A DNA stretch of 64,000 nt, taken from contig NC_073694.1 of assembly GCF_029784165.1 (NCBI RefSeq), forward strand, positions 41,521,006-41,585,005, read 5' to 3'. The notes below the pieces were generated by a model that saw only the letters and a program-made list of their open reading frames with translations, had not been told where the DNA came from and ran no database searches. This document shows, one piece after another, positions 1-10,800 of the stretch. The stretch is from Wyeomyia smithii. Its lineage: Eukaryota; Arthropoda; Insecta; Diptera; Culicidae. How positions within the stretch are numbered: position 1 is the stretch's first letter; the number at the start of each line of letters is the position of its first letter. Position numbers and translations under genes: made by a program.

Positions 1-860
1 ATCAAATTTCATTGTAATTGGATTTTTATTTTAGAGGTTATGTTTAAAAATGTAAAAATCACGAAGCATCAATATCTCAGAAACCACACAACCGATTTCA
101 ACAAAATTGGTATCAAATGAACGGGCTATCTTAAAAACCCTTAACTTTTGAATTTTATATAGATTGAACATGTGGTTCAAAAGTTATGAAAAGAAACGTC
201 TTCTGAAGACTGTTTATTTCACTTTAGTTTCTCAGAGATGGCTGTGACTCATATGACTCAGTGTCACATAAAAGGTCTAGTTACCCCATAAGACCCTATG
301 GATTTTTTTGCAATCGGACTTTTACTTTGCCTGTTATGTTTAAAAATGTGAAATCTACCTATGAAAAGAAACATATTCCGAAGAATACATAAACTCACTC
401 ACTTTTCTCAGAGATGGCTGACCCGGTTTTCACGAAATTAGTGTCAAATGAAAGGTCTAGCTGACTCATAACACCCTATTGAATTTTACTGTAAACGAAC
501 CGTAACTTCGTCTGTAATGTACCGAATAGTGAAAATCACGAAACTTCATTATCTCAGAAAGTACACAACCGATTTGATCAATAGTTTCCATTTCATTTGA
601 TTATAATCGAACTAAGCAACCGTTATGCATTAAATTGTTAATAAAACAACGAAAGTCTATTGTCTCCAAGATTACACGACTTATTTGAACATAACTAGTG
701 TCATACGAACGAGTCATCTCTCAAACTTACAAACAACAAACTTCATAACAATTTGATATGTGGTTCAAAAGTTATGGAAAGAAAAGAAATTCAAAGGCTA
801 TTTAAAACTATACCTGCTTTGATCAATATGTGTGGCCTCAATATAATTTAAATGTGGTAT
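1..860. repeat. Old degenerate tandem repeat running off the left edge
   Basis: Related blocks recur near positions 10, 311 and 491. They share a 'ttatgtttaaaaatgtgaaa' type segment, a 'tatctcagaaa..acacaaccgattt' segment and 'tcaaatgaaaggtctag'. The copies are diverged and irregularly spaced (about 180-300 bp), so this is an old repeat and not a young satellite. No coding frame is visible. The left boundary is outside the window. Confidence 0.6.
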
Positions 861-954
861 CGTACCGTTTGAATGTTCCCGGTATCGCTCTGATTGAATT
901 GTTCGAAATTAAGAGTCATTTCTTTTATTTCGCTATTTCTTGAGAATTTACATT

Positions 955-1254
955 AGAGATGCACCGAATAATAGGGCTGGGAAAAAGTTGTTTTTGAAAA
1001 TTGCCGAACATTCGGATTATCGAATAATCATGAGTAATTTGGTTTTCCATTTTTCTCATTTAATCATTATGTTCTGTTCAATATTCGGCCGTCCGTTCAA
1101 CGAAACATGATGATAAGATGAGAAAAATTGAAAACCAAATTATTTTTGACTTAATGTGACAAGTTTAAAATAAATCCATTATTCTGTAAACTGAGAATTC
1201 AGTACTTTGCACGAAAAAACTTTTTCCCAGCCCTATTATTCGGTGCAACGCTAA
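955..1254. mobile_element. hAT-like MITE, 300 bp, with nested inverted repeats
   Basis: The two ends are inverted copies of each other and share GCACCGAATAATAGGGCTGG followed by GAAAAAGTT. The flanks TTTACATT (947-954) and TCTACATT (1255-1262) match at 7 of 8 bases and fit an 8-bp target duplication. A second inner inverted repeat (about 1036-1073 against 1102-1140) makes it a strong foldback. The 'AGAGATGCACCG' type end and the 8-bp duplication are hAT features. No transposase is encoded. Confidence 0.8.
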
Positions 1255-1262
1255 TCTACATT

Positions 1263-3078
1263 ACGTCAAATTTCATATTTTATACTTCAATTACAACATC
1301 ATTATTTTCAAACCCAAAAAGTGAATACACATTTCTTGGATTGAAGCGTTCATGTAAATCTATTTTTACAAATAATAAGTTTGAATGAGAAAGGCTGGGT
1401 CTGACCGCTAGGTGGATTAATTTAGGTTTTTTTTTAAATTATTTATACGACACGGTATACCAATGAAAATTTGTTATTTGTTCTTTAGAGTCATCTTTTA
1501 AAAATCTTGAATTCGTACAGCGTATTTTTTTCGAACGCACGCTTTATCTCGAGACCAGCATCGCGTATCGATTGTGAAGCAGTTGCACACAGGTAGGTAT
1601 GGGTACTTTCAATTTCTTTCTGAAGGCTGCGCGCGATCGTTGTCGTTTGCCGTCGTGTTAGCCGTCAAGAGCGATCACATTCGCTGGGTGTAGCAACTAG
1701 CACGAGTTTTGAACCGGTGTGGTGGTGGTGTGACCAGAAGCCGGCCGAACGGTGGGAATTGAAACGAAAATGCTCTACAAAAAATAATAAACTAACCGTC
1801 CAGAGTAAAGTGGTGTCGAAATCGGATCGATACCAACCGTATGAAGTGGGTAACAGCAGTGTGTTGACTTTAATGATCATTGATCGGTCGATAGCTGCAT
1901 CGCAACGGCTCTACCTGGATGTTGATTTGATATTGGTTTGAAAAGCTGTGGAGAATTTCGACGGCGGACTACCTTGGGCCATCGAAACCGTACTTACCTT
2001 CCAAATAGAACTCGTTTTGCGAAGGTTGTGCGTTGATTTTCTTACTGTGTTTTACTTTGATCGTATTCGATAAACAATCAACGTATTGCATGATATAGGA
2101 AATGTAGCGCAAATAACGGGTTTCACGTTAGCCTTCTAGTAGTACAGTATAAGAATCATAAGAAAATTATGACCTAATTATGCTTCGTTTTCACTTTATC
2201 ATATTCTGTTGCTATGCTAGTTGAACCAATGTTAATTATGTCAAATCTACCTTGAACAAAAGCGTTTTTGTCGACTGGTTGATATGATTTTTTGCGTTCC
2301 GTTAGTCAAAAGATCAGTTCTATAGCTTTTATACTTGATTCTCTTATTAGGATTAATTTTATACTAATACAAAAGTTGACGTCGAAAAAATTTCAGAGAC
2401 CTATGTAGTTTGCAGTTTGAGTTGACAGTCATACGAAGATTCGTTTTCAAGTGCGCAGGCCCCTTCCTTTAACGGGTTTGACACTAAAATTTTTTAATCA
2501 TTCTCTTCTATTCATCGAATTCAGTCTAAAGATAGATCTAAATGGTTTATGCGGTGAATCGGTGGTTTTTCACTATCCACTGTAATTAGTTTCGCCTGAA
2601 TGAATTACACGCTTCCTTGAACTTTATTTACAGATGATGAATCTGTGAATTTGTTTGCCTCTTTTGAAAATTGTACTGGGTTGCCCGAAAAGTGTTGCTG
2701 TGAAGGCCTCAGTTTCTGGGGTGCATAATTTCAGAGCAATAGCAGCTGTAGTTAGGTGAAACTGGTCAACAGGTTTTGAAAGCGGAAATAGGTAGTTGCA
2801 ATATTTCTTCGATAATTCGACAGCTAGACAACGCAGAGTCCCCGCCTAAAGTTCACTTCAAAACTGGACTCGATGGCATTTAATCATTGTGGTGAATGGG
2901 TCCGTACAACATTCATCTGTCCCTTCAGCGAGTCAAGATCATTTCACCATTTTTTATGGATTCTGAACAGCGACTGAAGCAATGGAAAAACAGGAAAATC
3001 ACAGCCAATTGGTTGATTGTATTTATGCTCAACCCAAGCGAATATTATCTTCAGAATTTTGCGCAAGGTTATATCTGA
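1263..3078. other. Unassigned DNA with a GC-richer island at about 1540-1960
   Basis: I recognise no gene here. A GC-richer patch at 1540-1960 has a strong splice-donor-like site (CAG|GTAGGT, cut before 1593) and overlapping short open frames on both strands, so it could be an untranslated exon of an unseen gene. The rest is AT-rich with no recognised repeat. Confidence 0.3.
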
Positions 3079-3091
3079 CGCTTTTGCAATA

Positions 3092-3310
3092 AAAAGCAAA
3101 GCCAAAAAGCCTTGGTGCTACATTCCGATTTGGAACTTGGCCTTCTGTTTATTATACACAGACTTCGCAGCCAACTGTTTGATGTACAGGACAATTGCGG
3201 GGCTAGCGCTACGATCCTACTGACACTAACAGTCTCTCCCGAGCCGAGACTCGAACCTACGACGACTGGCTTGTTAGGCCAGCATTGTACCTCGATGCCA
3301 ACTGGATGGT
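3092..3310 (-). mobile_element. tRNA-derived SINE, minus strand, with perfect 13-bp target duplication
   Basis: Read on the minus strand it begins with a tRNA-like head. Box A lies near 'TGGCATCGAGG' and box B is GGTTCGAGTCT, both internal RNA polymerase III promoter elements. The tail is rich in TTTGC-like repeats. CGCTTTTGCAATA occurs immediately on both sides (3079-3091 and 3311-3323), a clean target duplication from LINE-mediated insertion. A second copy of the family lies at 38469-38691. It is not a tRNA gene: the cloverleaf is incomplete and the body is unrelated to tRNA. Confidence 0.88.
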
Positions 3311-3323
3311 CGCTTTTGCAATA

Positions 3324-4190
3324 CTGACAGCAAAATTTCTGGTCATTTGCTCGGTAATACATAGAGGTTTTCCGACAAAAATTTTTATTTGCCCATACGA
3401 TGTCTTTTTATACTCCGAACTGGTCTTCAATTAGTTCAAGTTTATTAAAACACTATAGAACACACTAATCAACAGCAGAGCAGCAAAGCAAAAGCACGCC
3501 AAGTGACCTATCGTCGAACACAGCAAACTGTAATTGTGAAAAGAGTAATTTTCCAAAAGGATGTATGCTTTTTGGCACTGGCTTTATTCGAATCATTGTA
3601 GCTCAGAAACTTTTGGTTGTACAGAAAAACTATCCGGGATTGAATTGTAAAGAACGGATCATGCCTTGTAAAAAACACTGTGAAAAAAAAATTACAAATA
3701 CAGCAAAAAATTACAAATGAACACCAAAATTTGATTTACATAAGAAGCTTTGAAGAAGAACAAGAAGAAACTTGAAATTATAACAAAACTTCTGGTAGAA
3801 ATATTTTTTATCAAAGGGTTAATTTCGAAGCACTTTTCAATTCAAACACTTTTAGAGAAAAACTGTATTTCAATGGTGGGAAATGATTTACGCAATTATT
3901 TTGAAGAAAATAAGTATTGTAATCAACTTCGTAAATGCATCAATCTCCAAGTTATTTTAAAGGTAATTTGAGAAAATTAGAAAATTAACATTAATTATGT
4001 ATTAAATTAAAAGAGAGTTGAATTTTCTTTATAAATTTGCTTTTTTTTAAACTTAAGATTAAAGCTTTGATTAAAAAGTCCTCTATAGAGAAATGTAAGA
4101 TAAATTTCTACCTGAAAGGTATATTTTAAATAATTTGTCAAATGTCAATTGTTTCAGAGATAATGAAATGTATCCGTTTTTGACATTTAT
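3324..4190. other. AT-rich intergenic or intronic stretch
   Basis: No coding sequence, inverted repeat or recognised transposon segment was found. Short open frames such as 3750-3971 are lysine, asparagine and isoleucine rich, as expected from AT composition alone. Confidence 0.4.
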
Positions 4191-4199
4191 GGGTGAAGG

Positions 4200-5094
4200 G
4201 GGTCGTAAGTGGCTGTCTCCCCCTGTTAGGAGCGGTGTACAACAGCGTCGAACCCGGATCGAGCAACTGAAGCATGATATACCAGCTGCCAGCCCCATGG
4301 TGAGGCTAGGTATCGCAGCTCTAGTAAGGCAGCACGCCGAAGCAGCCAGAGGCATGGCTATCTGTAGCACTTATTTTGCACACCGGAATATTCGTAAGCA
4401 CACCTGGATGCACTCAAATGGGGTGGCCTGCTCTTAGATTGATCATGTTCTGATCGATGGGTCGGCACTTTTCAGACGTTACAGACGTCAGGTCGTTCCG
4501 AGGACCAAACTTTGACTCGGATCTCGTGGTATCCAAGATCCGCGTACGATTGTCCATCGTATTGAAATCTAGGACAACGAGAAAGATACGGTTGAACATC
4601 CAGCGATTACCAACTGGAGGAGTAGCTGAAGAGTACTCGCAGAAGGTTGATGAGCGGATCGATGAGCAAGTTGAAGGAAACCTGAACGAGCAGTGGAGAC
4701 ATATCCACAGTACGATCAGCACCACAGCGCGAACAATCTTGGGTACAGCTGCGAAAACCACGCCCAACGAGTGGTTTGACACTTAGTGCCAGTGAGCGAC
4801 GATTGAAAAGAACCACAGCATGCAGCATTGGAAGCGTGTTCTTGTGGAGGCGGATTCTAGGCACGATGCGAGGAGCTTCTGCAAAAAGATTGACGAAAAC
4901 AGGAACTGAAACGAGTCTTCATGTGCAACGGCAGGGTGGGCTGATTACTGAGAAATCAGAGGTAGCCAGGCATTGGGAATAGTATTTTAATCATCTGTTG
5001 AACGACGGGGAAGATATAGGCGTCGAAAAGAGCAAATGTGAAAGTGTGAAGGTGTGGGTTGATTGCCCCCGGACTGGTTGGAGGGTCACATATG
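4200..5094 (+). pseudogene. Non-LTR retrotransposon remnant (Loner/RTE-like): endonuclease end and linker
   Basis: The translation, spread over two frames, resembles the last part of an apurinic-like endonuclease domain and the linker before the reverse transcriptase. In order: 'RNIRKHTWMHSNG' (about 4392-4420), 'IDHVLIDG' (about 4440), 'FSDVTDVRSFRGPNFDSD' (about 4468-4522) and 'LVVSKIRVRLS'. The IDHVLI block and the DSD.. block, normally followed by H, are the conserved C-terminal endonuclease motifs. Further down, 'GGLITEKSEVARHWE' (about 4937-4980) matches the segment just ahead of the RT domain. A stop at about 4435 and several frame changes make it dead. The RT core is missing. A hAT element follows directly, and a 3' piece of the same kind of element lies at 7380-7765. 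The family name is from remembered motif patterns, so the clade is less certain than the class. Confidence 0.75.
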
Positions 5095-5102
5095 TTCGAT
5101 AT

Positions 5103-6827
5103 TAGGATTGGTCGATCTTGGATCGATCTAAAGAGAATCGATCTTTTCCGCTCCGATCTTCGATTTTTTTGAACGATTTTTCAGCCCTGCAAAAATCGAA
5201 AAGATCGTTTACTCTTCGATTTGATCTTTTCGATCTTTTAAAAATTTAATTTATGTTTCAGCATGCAGCAATTTCTTTAGATCCAATTTTGAGTCATTGT
5301 CAGTGATCGTGTTTCGTTGTTTTATCGGGTTTTGAATGGTTGCGTGCGATTATAACATTTTTATGCCTCCTTATAGTCCATTCCATTCCTGCAAAAAATG
5401 CAACTGGTGACGAACTAGCAAATATGATATGATCGGCGTGCATTCAAATCGAACCAAGCTCCAAAAACATTATTTCGAGTAATCGGCGCTCAAAGTTCCA
5501 GGAAATTTTTGCTATACAGTCGAATTTCGCTAGTTTCACTGAACCCGCAGCTCATCTAGTGAAAAACTTTCAGTCGTCGGGCTGAGCTGTCAAAGTTGCA
5601 AATCGATCAAAGAGCACACCGATTGTTTCTTGTTGTTAGGACTACAACTGGGAACGCAGAAAAGTTCTATAAAACCGTTGAGTTGGTTGACAAACCGCAA
5701 AAGTTCAAAACCCTTCGTTGAGAATGATGTTGCTTGTACTAATTTCTCTCCTACTTTTTTGGATTTTCTTCAATGTTTTCCATATTATAAGAGCTTCGTT
5801 TGATGTCATGCACAAGGTCAAATTTGCAAAGAAATACGAAAAGTGCAGCATAGGGCCAAATTCGAAATTGGCTCATTTAAGCCACACATCACACATTTGA
5901 AGCCAAAAATGAGTGCTCAATAATAACGTGTTCTCAAATACTTTCAAAAATACGCATAGCCCTACGTTGCATTATTACGCCAGAAAACTTATATTGTTTT
6001 TCTAACAATTGATTAAAATATTGTTTGTTTACATATATACTCAGCTTCATTTGTTTTTATTTGAATAAATTCTACTTTCTGCGTTAAAATGCATCCACAA
6101 ACCCCTCAAACGAAATCAACGTTATCAGAAATGATGTTTGGCTTCGATTCAGTTGGGCCCAACGAGCGGGAGCCCAACTAAAACGTAACTCAACTAAGCA
6201 TAACCCAATGAGCGAAATTCGACTTTTTTCTGGCGTATCACAGAAAACGATGGCGAGTCGGCTGGGTTTTGGACAAATAGCTCGCCTGCGAAACTGTTCG
6301 ACTCAGTTGTCAGCAGCCAAGTTTCACTTGCGATCCCTAATACAACATTTTACCCGCCTCGTCAGTGACTTAATTTTCGAAAAAAATGGGGCTTGGTTCG
6401 GACTGGTCGCACACCGACCATCTCATAATCATTGCTATCCTGTATCACATTCCACACACAATAGAGAAAAAGTGTGATATTTTGACGTATTGTATTTTGA
6501 ATGATGTTCCGACACGCTAACAAACACATAACCAAAGTTTTCAAATGATGTAAACTTTTTGGTATATTTCTTCAAAAACCTTTCGAACTTGATAAAACAA
6601 TCTATTCTATCTCCTGTGCATTATAACCACGGACGGTGCTATAACATTATAAGCTTCAGTTCCAATCAGTTAGTATGAATTTCACAGCGCCGCAAAAAAG
6701 TGCTATAAAAGATCGATCCAGTTGAGATCGATTCCGCAGCTCCGATCTTTCGGGTGTATCGATCCAAGGACCGCTTGAATGAATCGATTCTCAAGATCGA
6801 TCTTTCCCTGAAGATCGCCCAATCCTA
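5103..6827. mobile_element. Non-autonomous hAT-like DNA transposon, 1725 bp, perfect 8-bp TSD
   Basis: The left end TAGGATTGGTCGATCTT and the right end (reverse complement TAGGATTGGGCGATCTT) differ at one base. TTCGATAT flanks both sides exactly (5095-5102 and 6828-6835). Subterminal sequence on both sides is dense in GATCGAT/CGATC words, a common arrangement for transposase binding sites. No transposase frame is present; the longest open frame inside is under 90 codons. An inner inverted pair (about 5518 'AGTCGAATTTCGC' and about 6211 'GCGAAATTCGACT') suggests an older pogo-like insertion nested inside. The element sits at the end of the Loner-like remnant. Confidence 0.88.
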
Positions 6828-6835
6828 TTCGATAT

Positions 6836-7238
6836 ACAAAAAAGGCCACCGCATGGACTGTAGTTCCTAAGTTTTGCGAACGATTTTTTTTCAGTATGGA
6901 CTTCCTCACTGCGACCAGAATCTTTGATCTACTGCGAGATATGCCCGGGTGTCTACTGTATCCCGCACTTCTATTATTAGCAATACCGCTATTGAGAAGT
7001 GGCATGCTTATTATTATTTTTTTATCAGTGCTTGTGTGTAATGTGCCACCCTTTCTTTTACACGCTTACTGTTTTTCTATACCAAGCATCGTTGCTCCTG
7101 CCAAATATCACCAATTATAATTCCCTGGAGAAGTTTCGTTGTGCGTCCTTCTGCCTAGTTTTATTGATAAGAGGGACTTATTTTTGTTAAGAAGGAGTCA
7201 CGCAAAAGTATTGTAGATTTCAGCGTAATGGAAAGGTA
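6836..7238. other. Unassigned AT-rich DNA
   Basis: No repeat partner or coding signal was recognised between the hAT right end and the SINE. Hydrophobic short open frames at 6896-7190 reflect T-rich composition. Confidence 0.35.
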
Positions 7239-7244
7239 ACTGGT

Positions 7245-7364
7245 GGGGAGCCTGAGAATTAACCCATGATTTAAGTCCTATTTGACATCGAATGGTCTGA
7301 TTCGAACTCACGACCATCCGCTTGACAAAGCGGACTCTGTAACCTTGCGGCTACGCAGCTCCCC
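7245..7364 (-). mobile_element. tRNA-related SINE, minus strand
   Basis: On the minus strand the element starts GGGGAGCTGCGTAGCCGCAA. It has a box A like TAGCCGCAAGG (complement of 7343-7353) and box B GAGTTCGAATC (complement of 7299-7309). ACTGGT occurs on both sides (about 7239-7244 and 7368-7373), consistent with a short target duplication. The tRNA-like head matches the head of the SINE at 45571, so the two belong to one family. Confidence 0.75.
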
Positions 7365-7379
7365 ATCACTGGTATTAAC

Positions 7380-7765
7380 CGTAGAGCGGTGGAAGAGGTC
7401 TTTGGACCTCTCAAGGGATGCTGGTCAGCCGTGAGAAAAAAAAAGCAGATAGCGGTGGCAAACGGGGCTTTTTACGGATTACGTTATCAGCTGAGGTCTT
7501 GCAGCCTGCAAACCCGTACAAAACAACCGGTGGTCCTCTATGGTCAGAAAGCATGGACACTGAAAGAGGCTGATTGGCGTGCTGTTTTTGAGGTGTTTGA
7601 CGCAGACGCATGAACCATGAAGTGTATCAGGTATACATAGACCCCGCAAGCGTTGGATGTGTGCTGTCATCGAAGATGCCCGTGTAATAGGTGTTAGAGG
7701 CGACTGGATGATAACAGCCCAAGACCAAGTGATATTATGACGTATTTTGAACGGACCTAGCTTTT
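7380..7765 (+). pseudogene. Loner/RTE-like non-LTR retrotransposon 3' ORF fragment
   Basis: The frame reads 'VKKRIAVANGAFYGLRYQLR'-like sequence, then 'SCSLQTRTK', 'PVVLYGQKAWTLKEADWRA' and, after a frameshift near 7612, 'RRWMCAVIEDARVIGVRGDW' and 'AQDQV'. This is the region C-terminal to the RT of Loner/RTE-like elements. The minus-strand copy at 10185-10800 shows the same order of segments, which supports the call. Stops and frameshifts show it is inactive. It may be the far end of the 4200-5094 remnant, separated by the hAT and SINE insertions and by loss of the RT core. Confidence 0.75.
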
Positions 7766-8137
7766 TGAGGTATGCTACATCCACCCCCTTTGAGAGAATA
7801 ATCTAATGATTGAATGGAATTAAAATAAGGGGAATGTTTTTATCCAGTTTTCTCTCACAATGTATTCGATTCTTTTGTTGTTGTTCGTAAGTCTTTTCAA
7901 ATTTTGTACTTGTGCTTCTATAATCGTTAACCTAATTCAAAATTGTTCTCACCAAATTTTTCAGTCCGTAGAATAAATCTCGGAACATTCACCTATCTCG
8001 TTTTGTTGACTTATTTTTACTTTTGACTTTTACTTGGTTTTGAGACGTAGAACTCTGCTTGAAGGTAATCACTTCTTAATTATGTCAATTAAATGTCTGT
8101 TTTTATTAACAATGATAGTTTGCAGATAGTTTGTTTG
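7766..8137. other. Unassigned AT-rich DNA
   Basis: No coding or repeat signal recognised. The phrase 'gctacatccaccccc' at about 7780 resembles 'gttacatccaccccc' at about 23579, which may be a short shared repeat end. Confidence 0.3.
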
Positions 8138-9465
8138 TTTGTTAAATTATTTGAAATTATTGTCAATCGAAGTCTTCTAGCTGGAATGAACAGCATGGTT
8201 CATGCCTGGACGATCGGTTACCACGAATTTATTGGAATTTACGCATACTTGTTTTACACAACTGTAAGCAAAATGCCAAGTGGGCGTGGTTTATACGAAT
8301 TGGAAAGCCGCATTTGACAGAATTGACCATCGTATACTATTGCGCAAAACTAACCTGCTTGGTGCCTCTGACAGCATAGTTGCATGGCTTAGTTCATACC
8401 TGTGTGATCGATCACTTCGGTTGAGCGTGCAGCTCAACTCCGTTCGTTAACTTGAGTGGTGTACCTCAAGGAAGTAACTTGGGACCGCTGCTTATTACAA
8501 TATTTTTAAACGATGTTAGTATTATGCTTGGTGATGGATGTAAGCTTATATATGCGGATGACCTAAAACTATATTTCACCGTGAAGTGCATAGAAGATTG
8601 TCACCGTTTGCAGCAGTTACTGGATATGTTTGTAGAATGGTGCCATCGTAATAAGCTGATTGTCAGCATCCCTGAATGCTCTGTAATGACATTTCATCGG
8701 AACTTGCAGCCTATAATGTTCAACTACCATATCGATGGAGTCGTGCTCAACAGGGTTGTAGAGATGAAGGACTTGGGAGTGACAATGGATAAGAAACTCT
8801 CCTTTACTAGTCATCGATCGGCCGTCATTGCTAACGCTAATCGTCAGCTGGGGTTTATAACCAAAATAGCCAAAGATTATAATGATCCGTATCGCTTGAA
8901 AGCTCTGTATTGCTATTTAGTGCGACCTATCTTAGAGAATGCTTCACTATTTTGACTTCCACATCAACTGACCTGGAGTTTACGAATTGAAAGAGTGCAA
9001 AAGAGATTTGTCCGAATTGCTTTGAGAAATCTGCCTTGGAGCGGAATTGGTGACTCACAGAATTTGCGGTGGTACGGTGATCGGTGCAAACTAATCAATC
9101 ATGACACCAGGCAACATTTGTCGCTAAGCTCCTGAACAATGAAGAAGATTGTCCTAAACTACTATCTTTACTTGATTTTCGTGTTCCATCGAGGGCTTTA
9201 AGGACTTCTACTCTTCTCCAAACATGGTTTCATCGCACAGCGTTTGGACTTAATGCCCCTATGTCTTCGATGATACGTGCATTTACTTCTGCTGAAGATT
9301 TATTCGAATTTGGTGAGCGTTCCAGTTGTTTCTCCAGTCGAGTAGCAAGATCTGCTTGTTTTATATTATGACGTTGACGATAGTGATATATTCATATTCA
9401 TTAAGACTTTACGATAGATGGATAAATAAACTAAATAAAGTGCACGTGTCGTAAACTGATACTAC
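8138..9465 (+). pseudogene. Degenerate reverse transcriptase of a CR1/Jockey-like non-LTR element
   Basis: Successive frames give RT motifs in the right order. 'GFMPGRSVTTNLLEF' type sequence (about 8193-8237) comes first, then 'KAAFDRIDHRIL' (about 8308; the RT palm aspartate block), 'SGVPQGSNLGPLL' (8455-8493), the catalytic 'YADDLKLYF' (about 8550-8576) and the thumb segment 'NRQLGFITKIAKDYNDPYRL' (about 8838-8897). 'RIERVQKRFVRIALRNLPW' follows at about 8985, then a C-terminal tail with stops. The longest intact frame is 8452-8955. Stops near 8165-8190 and frame changes near 8445 and 8953 disable it. The YADD box is intact although the protein is broken. A diverged fragment of the same family lies at 54680-54985. 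Confidence 0.88.
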
Positions 9466-9509
9466 GGTATAAGGTTAAATATAAAATTATTCGAGTTTCT
9501 GCTCTGTTT

Positions 9510-9749
9510 TCAAATATACTGTGTTATTAATGTTGATGTAAATTTGATTTTCGATATTATCATATTGTGTTTTTCGTTGCTGTTATTTTTAAATAATCTC
9601 TGTTTCGCTGTTTCATGAAACATTTGAAGTTTATATTGTAGTTCTTCCTTCATTGCTTCAAAATTGCAAATAGGCTCATTATTATTTTCTAAATTATCTT
9701 GTGAAAGGCTTGCTAATTCCATCAAAATAGATTCAAAATAATTAAGCAA
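9510..9749 (-). pseudogene. Possible coding fragment of unknown origin
   Basis: A 79-codon minus-strand frame has a protein-like, charged, probably helical composition ('NNNEPICNFEAMKEELQYKL', 'MFHETAKQRLF'). Upstream on the same strand (about 9790-9840) another short frame ends in 'SPFESIFL', resembling 'NYFESILM' in this frame, so a longer broken gene is possible. I do not recognise a family. It may equally be a chance open frame in AT-rich DNA. Confidence 0.2.
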
Positions 9750-10184
9750 GTAACAGCCGTTGTTTAAAATAAAAATTAGTTTAAAAAAATAGATTCAAAA
9801 GGTGAATCTTTTTGTTGAAGTTCAAATACTTCGGAGTGATGTATTCTTCCAATCGTTTCTTATAATTTATTTAATTTTGATTTTAGAATTACTAACGTTC
9901 CAACGGTAACATGTTGGTAAACTCTACCTAAGATTGTTATATATTGGTAGAATGATTTATGTGTTTTAGTACTTATGTTGCATGTTTTGTTTAAGCATGC
10001 AAAATTTGGATCTGACAGATTTCAACTATATATGCGTAATTTTTTTTTTTATGTTTTAAATACTGTGTTATTCGAAGTTTCAAATAAAATGTGTTCGAAC
10101 GTATGAGTGAGTGTTCGCCGGGTCGTCGCTACGCAGGCTTGAGGGAAAACTCATTTAGGTTTCTGAAAAAGTTATCTTTTCTTT
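9750..10184. other. Unassigned AT-rich DNA
   Basis: Nothing recognised apart from a small palindrome, GATTCAAAAGGTGAATC (about 9792-9808). Confidence 0.3.
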
Positions 10185-10800
10185 TTTACTTCTACGACGA
10201 CAGACCGATTATCGAATGCCGAATCCAGAATACGTCGCCATATCACTCGGTCTTGGGCTGCTATCCTCCAATCTTCCCTAACACCTATTTCACGGGCAAT
10301 CTCGAAGTCGATGGCCTCTATCGGGATTTCTGCCAAATATAGTCTTCGCTGGTCGTTCTTCCGGCATTCTAGCTACATGCCCAGCCCACTGCAACTTTCC
10401 GTGTTTTATCTGCTTAACTATATCCGTCGATTTGTACACCTACTACACTTCATGGTTCATGCGTCTGCGCCAAGCACAATTTTCTAGTTTGCCGCCGAAG
10501 ATTGAACGCAAAATCCTACGCTCAAAAACACCAAGAGCTCGCCGATCGGCCCTTCTCAACGTTCATGTTTCATGGCCGTAGAGGGCCACGGAACAATTAA
10601 TGTTTTGTAGAGTGCAAGTTTAGTGCGGGTTTGCAGGCTGCGGGACCTCAGCTGGTTACGTAATCCGTAGAAGGCCCTGTTTGTAGCTGCTATCCGCCTT
10701 TTTACCTCACGGCTAACCTCGTTGTCACATGTCACTAATGTACCCTGGTAAATAAACTCGTCGACTACTTCAAAAGCTACCCCATCTAACACCACCTCAG
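10185..10800 (-). pseudogene. Loner/RTE-like non-LTR retrotransposon 3' ORF, minus strand
   Basis: Minus-strand translation gives 'EVVDEFIYQGTLVTCDNEVS' (about 10710-10770), then 'REVKRRIAATNRAFYGLRNQ', 'LRSRSLQTRTKLALYKTLI' and, after a frame change near 10565, 'ERRILRSIFGGKLE' and 'RMNHE' like sequence. The tail near 10190-10345 encodes 'IGVREDW' and 'AAQDRVIWRRIL'. The order equals the plus-strand copy at 7380-7765, but this copy is longer and better preserved. Frameshifts around the VVLYGHEAW segment make it non-functional. A third, very short copy lies at 24170-24270. Confidence 0.82.

Noticed and set aside
3092..3310. tRNA gene (boxes A and B on the minus strand)
   Set aside because: No complete cloverleaf, a long non-tRNA body, a perfect 13-bp target duplication and a second copy at 38469 show that it is a SINE. 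The same reasoning applies to 7245-7364 and 45571-45995.
5718..5900. 60-codon frame with a hydrophobic segment inside the hAT element
   Set aside because: AT-rich chance frame with no homology, inside a non-autonomous element.
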